The position numbers and the translations under genes are program-made. Under the pieces are notes generated by a model. The model searched no databases. It worked only from the letters and a program-made list of their open reading frames with translations, and was not told the DNA's origin. This document shows, in pieces, positions 32,434 to 40,813 of a stretch of 47,859 nt of DNA. Location: assembly GCA_035548515.1 (NCBI GenBank), contig DASZSW010000020.1:1-47859 (forward strand). The letters run 5' to 3'. This DNA comes from DASZQY01 sp035548515. Its GTDB lineage: Bacteria > Pseudomonadota > Alphaproteobacteria > Rhizobiales > Kaistiaceae. The stretch's first letter is position 1. Every line of letters begins with the position of its first letter.

Positions 32434-33722
32434 GGCGAATAGTATTTCCCGTCGACGTAGGGGCGGAGCGCCAGCATCGTGGCATCGAGGGCGCCAGTGA
32501 GCCTCGCGAGCGCCCGTTCGCCGGCGGCGGCGAGTTCGTCAGCGCGGCGCGGCGTCGAAAGCAGCGTCGTGACCGCGTCGGCGAGCGTGCGGGCGTCGCT
32601 CACACGTGGCGCGGACGCATCACGGTCCAGCACTGCGTAGATGTCGGCGAAGTTGAAGACGTTGGGGCCGTGCAGGACGGCGGTTGAAAGTTGCGCGGCT
32701 TCGATGGGGTTCTGCCCGCCCTTGGCGACCAGGGAGCCGCCGAGGAAGGCAACCGGCGCGGCACGGTAGAACAGGCCGAGCTCACCCAGCGTGTCGGCAA
32801 GGTAGACCTCGATCTCGCGCAGCAGTGGCTCACCGCGACTGCGCTGCGCGACCAGCAGGCGGCGATCGGCCAGCGTCTGGCGGACGGCGGCACCGCGATT
32901 GGGGTGGCGCGGCACCAGGATGGTGAGCAGGTCGGGCAGCTTCTCCCGCGCGATGCGGTGGGCCTCTGCGACGACGGCCTCTTCGCCATCATGGGTCGAG
33001 GCCGCGACCCAGACCGGGCGCTGGGCGATGGCCGATTGCAGCCGCTCCAACTCGGCGGCGTCGGCGGCGAGCGGCGGGATATCGAGCTTGAGGTTGCCGG
33101 TCACGCGCACCTTGTCGGCACCCAACGTGCGGAAGCGGGCGCCATCCTCCTCCGACTGCGCCAGCACGAGGCCGATGCGCTGGAACAGGTGGCGGGCGAT
33201 CGGCATCACCCGGCGCCAGCCACGATAGGACCGCTCGGACATGCGGCCATTCACGACGACCAGCGGGACCACGTTTTCCTCGAGCCGGGTAATGATCGTC
33301 GGCCACAGTTCGGATTCGACCAGCAGCACGAATTCCGGGCGCCAATGATCGAGGAAGCGATCAACGTAGGGCGCAATGTCGAGGGGGCCGAACTGATGGA
33401 TGGCGGTCGGCGGCAGCTTCTCCGCCGCGACCCTGGCCGAGGTGATGGTGGTGGAGGTGAACAGGACACGGAAGCCGGCAGCGCTGAGGCGCGCGACCAG
33501 CGGCATGACGGCGTTCGTCTCACCAACGCTTGCGGCGTGGACCCAGATGACGCGCCCGGCGGGACGCTTGATGGCCGCGCGGCCATAGCGTTCGCCGCGG
33601 CGGGCGCGCACTTCCTTGCCGCGCCTTGCGCGTAACCACAGGACGAGAGGCACCAGCGGGCGCAGTGCGAGGCCTGCCACGCGGTAGGCCGCGAAGACGG
33701 ATCGCGCCAGCCAATCACCCAC
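32430..33722 (-). CDS. waaA: 3-deoxy-D-manno-octulosonic acid (Kdo) transferase
   Basis: 430 residues. A short N-terminal membrane anchor (LARSVFAAYRVAGLALRPLV) precedes the GT-B fold with IWVHAASVGETNAVMPLV, FVLLVESELWPTII, VNGRMSERSYRGW and the C-terminal PVAFLGGSLVAKGGQNPIEAA, all WaaA/KdtA signatures. It adds Kdo to lipid IVA. GTG 33722 is preferred as start because homologues begin at the xGDxLAR segment; it overlaps the stop of the DUF374 gene by eight bases. Longer in-frame starts (ATG 33743) would overlap that gene more. Confidence 0.93.
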   Translation of the reverse strand: MGDWLARSVFAAYRVAGLALRPLVPLVLWLRARRGKEVRARRGERYGRAAIKRPAGRVIWVHAASVGETNAVMPLVARLSAAGFRVLFTSTTITSARVAAEKLPPTAIHQFGPLDIAPYVDRFLDHWRPEFVLLVESELWPTIITRLEENVVPLVVVNGRMSERSYRGWRRVMPIARHLFQRIGLVLAQSEEDGARFRTLGADKVRVTGNLKLDIPPLAADAAELERLQSAIAQRPVWVAASTHDGEEAVVAEAHRIAREKLPDLLTILVPRHPNRGAAVRQTLADRRLLVAQRSRGEPLLREIEVYLADTLGELGLFYRAAPVAFLGGSLVAKGGQNPIEAAQLSTAVLHGPNVFNFADIYAVLDRDASAPRVSDARTLADAVTTLLSTPRRADELAAAGERALARLTGALDATMLALRPYVDGKYYSP

Positions 33723-34527
33723 GTCGTTTTTCCACGATCGCATAGGCCTGGTCGCTGGCAACGTTCAGCGCGGCCTGGACCTCAAGGCGTTTGGCCTCGA
33801 GCAGCGCATCGTCCGCATTTGCGGGCACCGTGATCGGCGGCGCAAAGACGCAGGCGGTGCGGCCGAAGGGCAGGCTGATCGTGATGCGGTCCCACGACGA
33901 CATCTCGTACCGGCGGCTCGATGCGAAGGCGACGGGTACGATGGGCCGGCCCGATACGCGCGCCAGCGCGACTATGCCCGGGCTGACCTTTCGCCGCGCG
34001 TTGCGCAGGAAATCGGCAGTAAGCGCGACGGTGCGCCCCTCCTCCAGCGATGTTTTCATCGCACGGAAGCCCGCGACGGCGCCCTTCTCGAACATGCGGG
34101 TGGGATCGTGCACGCCGGAGCCACGGATGATGCCGCAGCCAAGGCGGGTCAGCAGGTTGGCGATGAGATTGGCGTCGCTGTTCCGCGACACCAGCACGTC
34201 GGCGGGGCGATCTTCCGGGCGCATGAACGGCATCATGAACGCCTGGCCGTGCCAGAAGGTGGCGATGAACGGCGAGTGGCGCGCGAAAATCTCGGTATTC
34301 GAGGCCGGAGCAAAGGTTAGACGGTTGGTGGCGTTTACAAAGCGCAGGCCAAAAGCGAAGAACGACGCGATGGCGTTCTCGCCGAATTCGGTTCGTTTAA
34401 AGCGCGCGCCAAGGCTGATGTTGCCGCGGCGGCCACGCGGCAGCGGTTCTTCATCATCTTCAGTCGCCGGCGCCGGCGGTTCCGGCTTCTGAGGCCGGCT
34501 GCGGCGAAGCGGATTGGACGGAACCAT
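33715..34527 (-). CDS. DUF374 lysophospholipid acyltransferase-like protein, copy 1
   Basis: 270 residues. A hydrophilic N-terminus of about 45 residues rich in Pro/Glu/Arg precedes the DUF374 domain with PFIATFWHGQAFMMPFM, VLVSRNSDANLIANLLTRLG, GVHDPTRMFEKGAVAGFRAM and LARVSGRPIVPVAFASSRR. The family is related to LPLAT acyltransferases. Its place next to waaA and lpxK suggests a lipid A or phospholipid acylation role, not shown. It overlaps waaA. ATG 34527 is taken as start; GTG 34536 is nine bases upstream in frame. A paralogue lies directly upstream at 34735-35475. Confidence 0.85.
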   Translation of the reverse strand: MVPSNPLRRSRPQKPEPPAPATEDDEEPLPRGRRGNISLGARFKRTEFGENAIASFFAFGLRFVNATNRLTFAPASNTEIFARHSPFIATFWHGQAFMMPFMRPEDRPADVLVSRNSDANLIANLLTRLGCGIIRGSGVHDPTRMFEKGAVAGFRAMKTSLEEGRTVALTADFLRNARRKVSPGIVALARVSGRPIVPVAFASSRRYEMSSWDRITISLPFGRTACVFAPPITVPANADDALLEAKRLEVQAALNVASDQAYAIVEKRRG

Positions 34528-34548
34528 CGTCCCCACCCTCTTCCGTCC

Positions 34549-34589
34549 GTGAAACGAAGCCCAGGCCGGCGGATGCCGCCCCGTTTCAC
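34549..34589. other. strong hairpin between the two DUF374 genes
   Basis: GTGAAACG at 34549-34556 pairs exactly with CGTTTCAC at 34582-34589, and inside it GGCGG-ATG-CCGCC pairs again. It lies 22 bases upstream of the start of DUF374 copy 1 on the minus strand, within the 207 bases that separate the paralogues. It may stop transcription from copy 2 or act in the leader of copy 1. The rest of the gap shows nothing I can name. Confidence 0.5.
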
Positions 34590-34734
34590 ATGGCTAACCT
34601 GCCCGCCCGTTCATAGGATCCGGCCACTTGTGCAGCCGGAGCCAGCCGGAGTGATTTCCCCGCACGAAACCGCCCAAGGGCTTGGTGCCTCAAAAACACT
34701 GTCGCTGCAAGCCGTTGACACAGCCAGCCCCCAG

Positions 34735-35475
34735 CTACCACTGGCGGCGCTTACCCACGATTTCGTAGGCGCGATCGACGCAGGCGTTGATCCGCCCCTC
34801 AAGCAGCTGCCGGCGATTCTCCAGCGTCGCCTCGTCGGCGTCGGCCGGTACGTCGACCAGTTCGCCCATGACCAGAGCGGCGCGACTGAACGGCAGGTGG
34901 ATGGTCGCCTTGTCCCAGCCGCGCATCGCGATCCACCGGCTGGTGGCGAAGCCCATGGGAACGATCGGCCGGCCGGAGATGCGCGCGAGAGCGATGATCC
35001 CCTCGCCGCAGTGGCGCGCGACGGTGTTGGAGACATCGGCGACCGTGGCGATACTGATGCCCTCATCCAGGCTCCGGCGCATCTGAAGCAGGGCGCGCGC
35101 GCCACCCTTTTCCACCGTGCGCAGACGGTCCCTGCCCCCTGAGCCGCGGACCGCCTCGATGCCGAACGATCCGAGGAAGGCGGCGCTGGCGTCGCCGTCA
35201 TTGCTTCTGGAGACGAGGGCGCTGGCGCGATCCCCCGGGCGCATGAGCAGCGTGACCATGAAGTGCTGGCCGTGCCAGGTGGTGAGGATCAGGGGCGCGC
35301 GATCGGCGAAAATCTCGAACGGGTTGCCCGGCTCGATGGTGATGCGCGACGTGGCGCGCACGAAGCGCATGTACGCGGCGTACGTCTTGCCAGCCGCCAC
35401 GTACGGCCAGGACCAGTCGCGCGCCCGGCGCACGACACGGCGCAATGCGTTGCGCATTGGCCAGGCGTCAGCCAT
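34735..35475 (-). CDS. DUF374 lysophospholipid acyltransferase-like protein, copy 2
   Basis: 246 residues. Same domain as copy 1 without its long hydrophilic N-terminus: PLILTTWHGQHFMVTLLMRP, ALVSRSNDGDASAAFLGSFG, LRTVEKGGARALLQMRRSL and LARISGRPIVPMGFATSRW. The two are clearly paralogous over the domain but diverged in residues around it. Its ATG overlaps the stop of the DUF4170 gene by eight bases, so it is co-transcribed with it. Confidence 0.85.
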   Translation of the reverse strand: MADAWPMRNALRRVVRRARDWSWPYVAAGKTYAAYMRFVRATSRITIEPGNPFEIFADRAPLILTTWHGQHFMVTLLMRPGDRASALVSRSNDGDASAAFLGSFGIEAVRGSGGRDRLRTVEKGGARALLQMRRSLDEGISIATVADVSNTVARHCGEGIIALARISGRPIVPMGFATSRWIAMRGWDKATIHLPFSRAALVMGELVDVPADADEATLENRRQLLEGRINACVDRAYEIVGKRRQW

Positions 35476-35722
35476 GGCCGTCGACGTTCTCGGGCTCCAG
35501 CAGGCGGTGCAGGTGAACGATGAAGTAGCGCACGCGCGCGTTGTCGACGGTCTGCTGCGCCTTCGCCTGCCACGCCTGATGGGCCGTGCGGTAGTTCGGA
35601 AAGATGCCGACGATGTCGAGGTGCTTCAGGTCGGCGAAGCGAATGCCGTGCACGTCCTCAAGTTCGCCGCCGAAGACCAGGTGGAGAAGCTGGTCGTCCC
35701 GGCCCGCCGGTTTTTTCGTCAT
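35468..35722 (-). CDS. DUF4170 family protein
   Basis: 84 residues. QLLHLVFGGELEDVHGIRF, DIVGIFPNYRTAHQAW and NARVRYFIVHLHRLLEPE match the small DUF4170 proteins of Rhizobiales that travel with the DUF374 and waaA genes. No membrane segment or signal peptide. ATG 35722 begins MTKKPAGRDDQ; an upstream in-frame codon would add residues without similarity. Function unknown. Confidence 0.88.
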   Translation of the reverse strand: MTKKPAGRDDQLLHLVFGGELEDVHGIRFADLKHLDIVGIFPNYRTAHQAWQAKAQQTVDNARVRYFIVHLHRLLEPENVDGHG

Positions 35723-35761
35723 GGCGCCAGTGTGAGGCGAAACGCCCGTGTGCCGCAAGCC

Positions 35762-37105
35762 TCAGCGGCCGGCTATGGTCAACCCGGGCACGGCGACGGT
35801 CGGGCTGTTGGTGGCGAAGCGGTAGACGAGATCGTTCGCCGGACGCATCTCGCGGAAAATGTCGCCGAGATTGCCAGCGATGGTGATTTCGCTGACCGGG
35901 GGGCCGATTTCCCCGTTTTCGACCAGGAAGCCGGCGGCGCCGCGGCTGTAATCGCCGGTCACGATCGAGGCGCCGTGGCCGATCAGCTCGGTGACATAGA
36001 GGCCGCTGCCGATCTCGCGGATCATCTCTTCCGGCGACTGCGTACCGGGATGCAGGGTCAGGTTGGTCGAGCTGGGGTGTGGGTTGCCGCCGCCGCGAGA
36101 GGCGCGGCCGTTTGTCTCAAGGCCGAGCTCGCGGGCAGTGGCGGAATCCAGGAACCACGTCTGGAGCACGCCATCCTTGACGATATCGAGCGGGGCGTTG
36201 GCGACACCTTCGCCGTCGAACGACGAGGAAGCCAGCCCGCGCTTGCGGGTTGGGTCGTCGCTGATGCGGATCGAGGAGGCGAAAATCGGCTGGCCGAGCT
36301 TGTCGCGCAGGAAGCTGGTCTTGCGCGCGATGCTCGAGCCGTTCACGGCGCCGGAAAGGTGGCCGATGAGACTGGTGGCGATGCGCGGGTCGTACACGAC
36401 AGTGGCACGGCCCGACGGCATCTGACGCGGGTTGAGGCGGCGGACGGCACGGTGACCGGCGTTGCGGCCGATCGCTTCCGGATCATCGAGATCGGCGCGG
36501 TAGACCTTGTTGTCGAAGTCGTAGTCGCGCTCCATGCCGGTGCCGCTGCCGGCGATCGCCTGGGCGGAGAAGCCGAAGCGCGAGGTGAGATATTCTCCGG
36601 CGAAGCCATCGGAGGTAGCGAGGACGAGGCCGCCCAGCGACCAGCCGGCGGAGGCGCCGCCGGAGTTGGTCACACCGGGAACCGCGCGGGCCGCATCTTC
36701 AGCCGCGAGCGCGAGGTCGGTCAGTTCCTTGGCGGTGGGGATCGTGGTGTCGAGCAGGTCGCGGTCGGGGAACTGCTTCGCCAGCCGTCCCTTCGGGGCG
36801 AGACCGGCGAACTTGTCTTCCGGAGCGACCTTCGCCATCGCCACCGCACGGGTGGCAAGTTCGTTGGGGTCGGCCAGCACGTTGGCAGAGACGGTGGCGG
36901 AGCGCTTGCCGACAAAGACGCGGAGCGTGAAGTCGTTGCCCTCGGAGCGGCCCGTCTCCTCGACCTTGCCGAGACGGACCTCGACCGACTGGGAGATGCC
37001 GCGCACGCAGACGGTGTCGGCGGCATCGGCGCCGGCGCGCTTCGCGGCGGAAACGAGGCGCTCGGCCTTTTCGGTCAGGTCGCGCTGGTCGAGGATTTCG
37101 CTCAT
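35762..37105 (-). CDS. pmbA: TldE/PmbA family metalloprotease subunit
   Basis: 447 residues. It shows the TldE pattern: VEVRLGKVEETGRSEGNDF near the start, FGFSAQAIAGSGTGMERDY, and DPRIATSLIGHLSGAVNGSS in the middle. The HEXXXH motif of TldD is absent, as expected for the non-catalytic partner. The C-terminus NLTLHPGTQSPEEMI...GYSRGAAGFLVENGEI-like sequence (DYSRGAAGFLVENGEI) is conserved. It pairs with TldD (3047-4465). It lies at the head of the block leading to DUF4170 and the lipid A genes, 39 bases upstream of DUF4170. Confidence 0.94.
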   Translation of the reverse strand: MSEILDQRDLTEKAERLVSAAKRAGADAADTVCVRGISQSVEVRLGKVEETGRSEGNDFTLRVFVGKRSATVSANVLADPNELATRAVAMAKVAPEDKFAGLAPKGRLAKQFPDRDLLDTTIPTAKELTDLALAAEDAARAVPGVTNSGGASAGWSLGGLVLATSDGFAGEYLTSRFGFSAQAIAGSGTGMERDYDFDNKVYRADLDDPEAIGRNAGHRAVRRLNPRQMPSGRATVVYDPRIATSLIGHLSGAVNGSSIARKTSFLRDKLGQPIFASSIRISDDPTRKRGLASSSFDGEGVANAPLDIVKDGVLQTWFLDSATARELGLETNGRASRGGGNPHPSSTNLTLHPGTQSPEEMIREIGSGLYVTELIGHGASIVTGDYSRGAAGFLVENGEIGPPVSEITIAGNLGDIFREMRPANDLVYRFATNSPTVAVPGLTIAGR

Positions 37106-37146
37106 GGGGGAATACCTGGGGTGGCTCCGGGGGTGGGTGCCCTGAT

Positions 37147-37713
37147 CTATGGTCGCGGCGCGCCGACGGCAAGGAAATGAACGGCGGTGTCGCCGATCGC
37201 GCGGGATTCCAGCAGATCGAGGCCCGGGATTGCGGCGATTTTGGCCTCGGCCGTCTCCTCGAGGACGATGGTTGCAGCCGGCTCCAGCCAGCCCCCGGCC
37301 GCGGCGGAGGCCAGCGCCTGCTCGCCGAGGCCCCTGCCGTAGGGCGGGTCGGCGAAGACCAGCGTGAAAGGCTGCACCGTGCCCACCTCGCCGAGCCGGG
37401 TGGCATCGCGGCGGAAGATGCGCGTGCGGCCGGTGAGCCCGAACGTCTCGACGTTGCCGCGGATCAGGCCCCTCGCCTCGGCGCCGTCATCGACGAACAG
37501 CGCACTCGCCGCGCCCCGCGATATCGCCTCGATGCCGAACGCGCCGGTGCCGGCAAACAGGTCGAGGACGCGCGCGCCGGGAACCGGATCGCCGTAGGAA
37601 TGGGCGAGCACGTCGAAGATGGTCTGGCGCACGCGATCCGATGTCGGGCGGATGCCTTCGCCTTCGGGGGCCAGCAGCGGCCGGCCACGGAATTCACCGG
37701 CGACGATGCGCAC
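37147..37713 (-). CDS. rsmD: 16S rRNA (guanine(966)-N(2))-methyltransferase
   Basis: 188 residues. Starts VRIVAGEFRGRPLLAPEGEG, the typical RsmD N-terminus. The SAM motif is LDLFAGTGAFGIEAISRGA and the catalytic motif FADPPYGRG. It methylates G966 of 16S rRNA. GTG 37713 is chosen as start; it lies 20 bases inside the 3' end of the pseudouridine synthase gene, so the two are coupled. The open frame extends further upstream but without similarity. Confidence 0.93.
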   Translation of the reverse strand: MRIVAGEFRGRPLLAPEGEGIRPTSDRVRQTIFDVLAHSYGDPVPGARVLDLFAGTGAFGIEAISRGAASALFVDDGAEARGLIRGNVETFGLTGRTRIFRRDATRLGEVGTVQPFTLVFADPPYGRGLGEQALASAAAGGWLEPAATIVLEETAEAKIAAIPGLDLLESRAIGDTAVHFLAVGAPRP

Positions 37714-38533
37714 GGCGCTTCGCCTCGGGTTTGGGCGGCGGCTTGTCGGGCGCCGGCGGCGGGCGGACCGGCGCCTCGAAGTCGGCGCCGGCTTCCTTCG
37801 CCAGTTTGAAGCCGAGCTGATCGCGAAGCACACGCCCGCGGATCTCGCGGACCTCGCCATCCTTGAGGTCGCCAATCTGGAAGGGTCCATATGAGATGCG
37901 GATCAGGCGCGTCGTGGCGAGACCGAGATGGGCGAGCAGCTTCTTGACCTCGCGATTCTTGCCCTCGCGGAGGCCGAGCGTCAGCCAAACGTTGGAGCCC
38001 TGGACGCGATCGATCGCCGCCTCGACGGCGCCGTACATGATGCCATCGATGGTGACGCCGTCCTTCAGCGACTCCAGCGCCGCCGGCGTGACGGTGCCAT
38101 GGGCGCGCACGCGGTAGCGGCGGAGCCAGCCGGTCGCCGGAAGCTCCAGCACGCGGGCGAGGCCACCGTCGTTGGTGAGCAGCAGCAGGCCCTCGGTATT
38201 GATGTCGAGGCGCCCCACCGCGATCACACGCGGCAGGTCCTTGGGCATTGCGGCGAAGACCGTGGGACGTCCCTCCGGATCGCGGGCCGTGGTCACCAGA
38301 CCGCGCGGCTTGTGATAGAGCCACAGGCGGGTGCGCTCGCGATCGGGCAGCGGCTCGCCGTCGACCGCGATACGGTCGCGAGGGCCGACGTTCAGGGCGG
38401 GCGAGGTGATGACCTTGCCGTTGACGGCGACCCGCCCTTCGGCGATCCAGCGCTCGGCGTCACGGCGGGAGCAGAGCCCAGCCCGAGCCAGGACCTTCGC
38501 GATGCGCTCGCCTTCTGCGGCAGGTTGCTTCAT
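37694..38533 (-). CDS. RluB-family pseudouridine synthase
   Basis: 279 residues. An S4 RNA-binding domain (ERIAKVLARAGLCSRRDAERW) is followed by the RsuA/RluB fold with the catalytic aspartate in VGRLDINTEGLLLLTNDG, and LREGKNREVKKLLAHLGL later. A lysine/proline/arginine tail ends the protein. Probable role is pseudouridine formation in 23S rRNA; the site is not inferable. ATG 38533 begins MKQPAAEGERIAK. It overlaps rsmD by 20 bases and is divergent from tadA. Confidence 0.92.
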   Translation of the reverse strand: MKQPAAEGERIAKVLARAGLCSRRDAERWIAEGRVAVNGKVITSPALNVGPRDRIAVDGEPLPDRERTRLWLYHKPRGLVTTARDPEGRPTVFAAMPKDLPRVIAVGRLDINTEGLLLLTNDGGLARVLELPATGWLRRYRVRAHGTVTPAALESLKDGVTIDGIMYGAVEAAIDRVQGSNVWLTLGLREGKNREVKKLLAHLGLATTRLIRISYGPFQIGDLKDGEVREIRGRVLRDQLGFKLAKEAGADFEAPVRPPPAPDKPPPKPEAKRRAHRRR

Positions 38534-38572
38534 GGTCGCGGTGATTAGCAGAGCGGGTGGAGCAGCGGTAGC

Positions 38573-39016
38573 GTGACGATCGACGGAATGGCGATAGCGC
38601 TGGAGGAAGCGCGGGCAGCGGAGGCGCGCGGCGAGGTGCCGATCGGCGCAGCGATCGTGCTCGACGGCATCGTCACCGCGCGCGCAGGCAATCGCACCAT
38701 CGCCGACGACGACCCGACGGCGCATGCCGAGATGGTCGCGATACGCGCGGCGGCGAAAGCTATCGGATCACAGCGTCTCACGGGCGCGGACCTCTACGTG
38801 AGCCTCGAGCCGTGCGCGATGTGCGCCGCGGCGATCTCGTTTGCCCGCGTCCGGCGGCTCTATTTCGGGGCACGCGATCCGAAGGGCGGCGCGGTGGAGA
38901 GCGGCGCGCGCTTCTTCACGCAGCCGACGTGCCACCATGCGCCGGAAGTCTATGGAGGGATACGCGAAGGCGAAGCCGGTGCGATGCTGACCGCGTTTTT
39001 CAGGCAGCGGCGCTGA
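38573..39016 (+). CDS. tadA: tRNA adenosine(34) deaminase
   Basis: 147 residues. Cytidine/deoxycytidylate deaminase fold with the zinc motifs TAHAEMVAIRAA and LEPCAMCAAAISFARV; the EVPIGAAIV block near the start is typical. It converts A34 to inosine in tRNA-Arg(ACG). GTG 38573 is used; ATG 38588 is an alternative five codons later. It is divergent from the pseudouridine synthase gene (39 bases apart) and convergent with the lipoprotein gene three bases away. Confidence 0.94.
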   Translation: MTIDGMAIALEEARAAEARGEVPIGAAIVLDGIVTARAGNRTIADDDPTAHAEMVAIRAAAKAIGSQRLTGADLYVSLEPCAMCAAAISFARVRRLYFGARDPKGGAVESGARFFTQPTCHHAPEVYGGIREGEAGAMLTAFFRQRR

Positions 39017-39019
39017 CGG

Positions 39020-39646
39020 CTACTGCGTGGTGGCGTCGTCCTTCTGCCACCACCAGCGGAACTTCTTCTTCGGCTTGCCGTCGGCGGCGACGGCGACGGG
39101 CGCGTTGGGATCGGGTAGGCGGTATTCCACCGGCGGATCGGTCAGGTACTTGCGCACGGGGGCGCCGCTGGCATCGACCGACATGCCGCCCTTGTTGGAG
39201 TCCATCGTCGCCTTGATCTTGGCGAGGTCTTCCTTGCTGACATAGTTCTCGCCCGGAGGCGGCGCGGCAACGAGCTTGCCCTTCGGCAGCCGGAGCTGGT
39301 CTTCCTGACCTGCGGCGGCGCGGGCATCGGCGTCCGCCTTCACCCTCGCCTTCAGCAGGTCGGGATCGTTCGGCCAATTGGTGCTGGCCAGCGTCTGAGA
39401 ATCGCTCTGCGGTGGTGGCAACGCGCCGATCGCCGGCGGGGCGACAATCTTGGGCCGCGGCGAATAGTCGATGGGCGCCTTGTCGGCCTTGCCGCCCGTG
39501 GCGAGGCCGGTGAGGTCCTGCACCGTCTGCATCGCGGGCGTCGTGCCCGTGCCGTAGGTCATGGAATTGCAGCCGGCGAGCGCGGCGGCGCCGGCCACGG
39601 CCAGAACGGGAAGCGAAGCGCGGCGGAAAGCCTCAGTCCAACCCAT
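39020..39646 (-). CDS. conserved Rhizobiales-type lipoprotein of unknown function
   Basis: 208 residues. Signal peptide with lipobox LAGC (cysteine at residue 26), followed by SMTYGTGTTPAMQTVQDLTG. The mature protein is hydrophilic, rich in Pro, Lys and Ala (PSPRPKIVAPPAIG-like, LPKGKLVAAPPPGENYVSKE) and ends basic and Trp-rich (PKKKFRWWWQK). It looks largely disordered. I do not recognise a named family. ATG 39646 starts it; an in-frame GTG at 39667 is also possible. The next gene upstream on this strand is ribF. Confidence 0.8.
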   Translation of the reverse strand: MGWTEAFRRASLPVLAVAGAAALAGCNSMTYGTGTTPAMQTVQDLTGLATGGKADKAPIDYSPRPKIVAPPAIGALPPPQSDSQTLASTNWPNDPDLLKARVKADADARAAAGQEDQLRLPKGKLVAAPPPGENYVSKEDLAKIKATMDSNKGGMSVDASGAPVRKYLTDPPVEYRLPDPNAPVAVAADGKPKKKFRWWWQKDDATTQ

Positions 39647-39774
39647 CACGATTCGTCTGATCCCCACAAAAACCGGCCCCGCGGGCCGTGGCCGAAGCTT
39701 CTCCGCCCCGAACTGGGCGAAAATCCGGCCGGAGCCGGGTCATAGGTAGCCCAAGTCGCCCCACCCCGACAACC

Positions 39775-40698
39775 TCAGCGGACCGCCGCCAGGGCTTCAT
39801 CCAACGGTGTTCCGGGGCCGGCAGCGGCCAACATCAGGCGGGCGATCTCGCTGTCGCGGTTCATGGCGGTGACGAGGCTCGCAACCGAATCGAACTTCAA
39901 CTCCGGCCGAATCCAGCCGACCAGTGAGACGGCGACCTGCTCGCCGTAGAGGTCGCCCGAAAAATCGAACAGGTACGTCTCGAGCAGCGGCGCGCCGTTG
40001 TCGAAGGTCGGACGGCGGCCGTAGCTCGCGACACCGTCGTGCACACTGCCGTCGGCGCGCTGGAGGCGGACCGCGTAGATGCCGTGGCGCAACCGGCAGT
40101 CCAGCCCGAGGCTGAGGTTGGCCGTGGGGTAACCCAGCTCGCGCCCGCGGCGATCGCCCTCCTGGACCTTGCCGACGACAAACCAGCGGTAGCCGAGCCG
40201 CGCGTTGGCGGCAGCGACGTCGCCACTCGCCAGATCGTCGCGGATTGTCGATGAGGACACGGGCGCGCCGTTCACCTCGCACACCTGGTCGATGATGGTG
40301 ACGCTGAAGCTGCGATCCGCGCCAGCCGCGGCAAGGAGCGTCGCGTCGCCCAGGCGCATGTTGCCGAAGCGGAAGTTGAATCCGATCACGGCGCCGGAGA
40401 GGCCGAGTTGTCCGATCAGCGTGTCGGTGATGAAGGCATCGGCCAGTTTGGCTGCGAAGCCGGGATTGAAATCCGCGACGACCAGACCATCCAAACCGAG
40501 CGCCGCCATCAGCCGCGCCTTGGCGGCGAGCGGCGTCAGTCGGAAGACCGGCGCTTGCGGGCGGAAGACGGTACGCGGGTGCGGCTCGAAGGTGAGCGCC
40601 AGCGCCGGAACGCCACGGCGACGCGCCTCGCGACGCGCCTGTTCCAGCAGCGCGCGATGACCGCCGTGAAGGCCGTCGAAGTTGCCGATCGCGACCAC
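39775..40698 (-). CDS. ribF: bifunctional riboflavin kinase / FMN adenylyltransferase
   Basis: 307 residues from GTG 40698. The adenylyltransferase half has VAIGNFDGLHGGHRALL and PVSSSTIRDDLASGDVA; the kinase half has GDRRGRELGYPTANL, GIYAVRL and GVASYGRRPTFD. It makes FMN and FAD. The conserved residues before VVAIGNFDG (PHSLDAIPPQLKGG, typical of the family) are encoded in frame upstream, but between the in-frame stop near 40833 and 40698 there is no ATG, GTG or TTG. Translation may start at CTG 40755 or ATT 40764, or at GTG 40698 with a shortened N-terminus. It follows the HAD gene by about 60-115 bases. Confidence 0.9.
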   Translation of the reverse strand: MVAIGNFDGLHGGHRALLEQARREARRRGVPALALTFEPHPRTVFRPQAPVFRLTPLAAKARLMAALGLDGLVVADFNPGFAAKLADAFITDTLIGQLGLSGAVIGFNFRFGNMRLGDATLLAAAGADRSFSVTIIDQVCEVNGAPVSSSTIRDDLASGDVAAANARLGYRWFVVGKVQEGDRRGRELGYPTANLSLGLDCRLRHGIYAVRLQRADGSVHDGVASYGRRPTFDNGAPLLETYLFDFSGDLYGEQVAVSLVGWIRPELKFDSVASLVTAMNRDSEIARLMLAAAGPGTPLDEALAAVR

Positions 40699-40813
40699 GC
40701 CGCCTTTCAGTTGCGGCGGAATGGCATCGAGCGAATGGGGGACAAGCGCCTTCAGGCGGGCAATCCGTCGGTTCTGGCGGGGAGCGGGAAGCTGACGCCG
40801 GGTGGCGCCGCGG

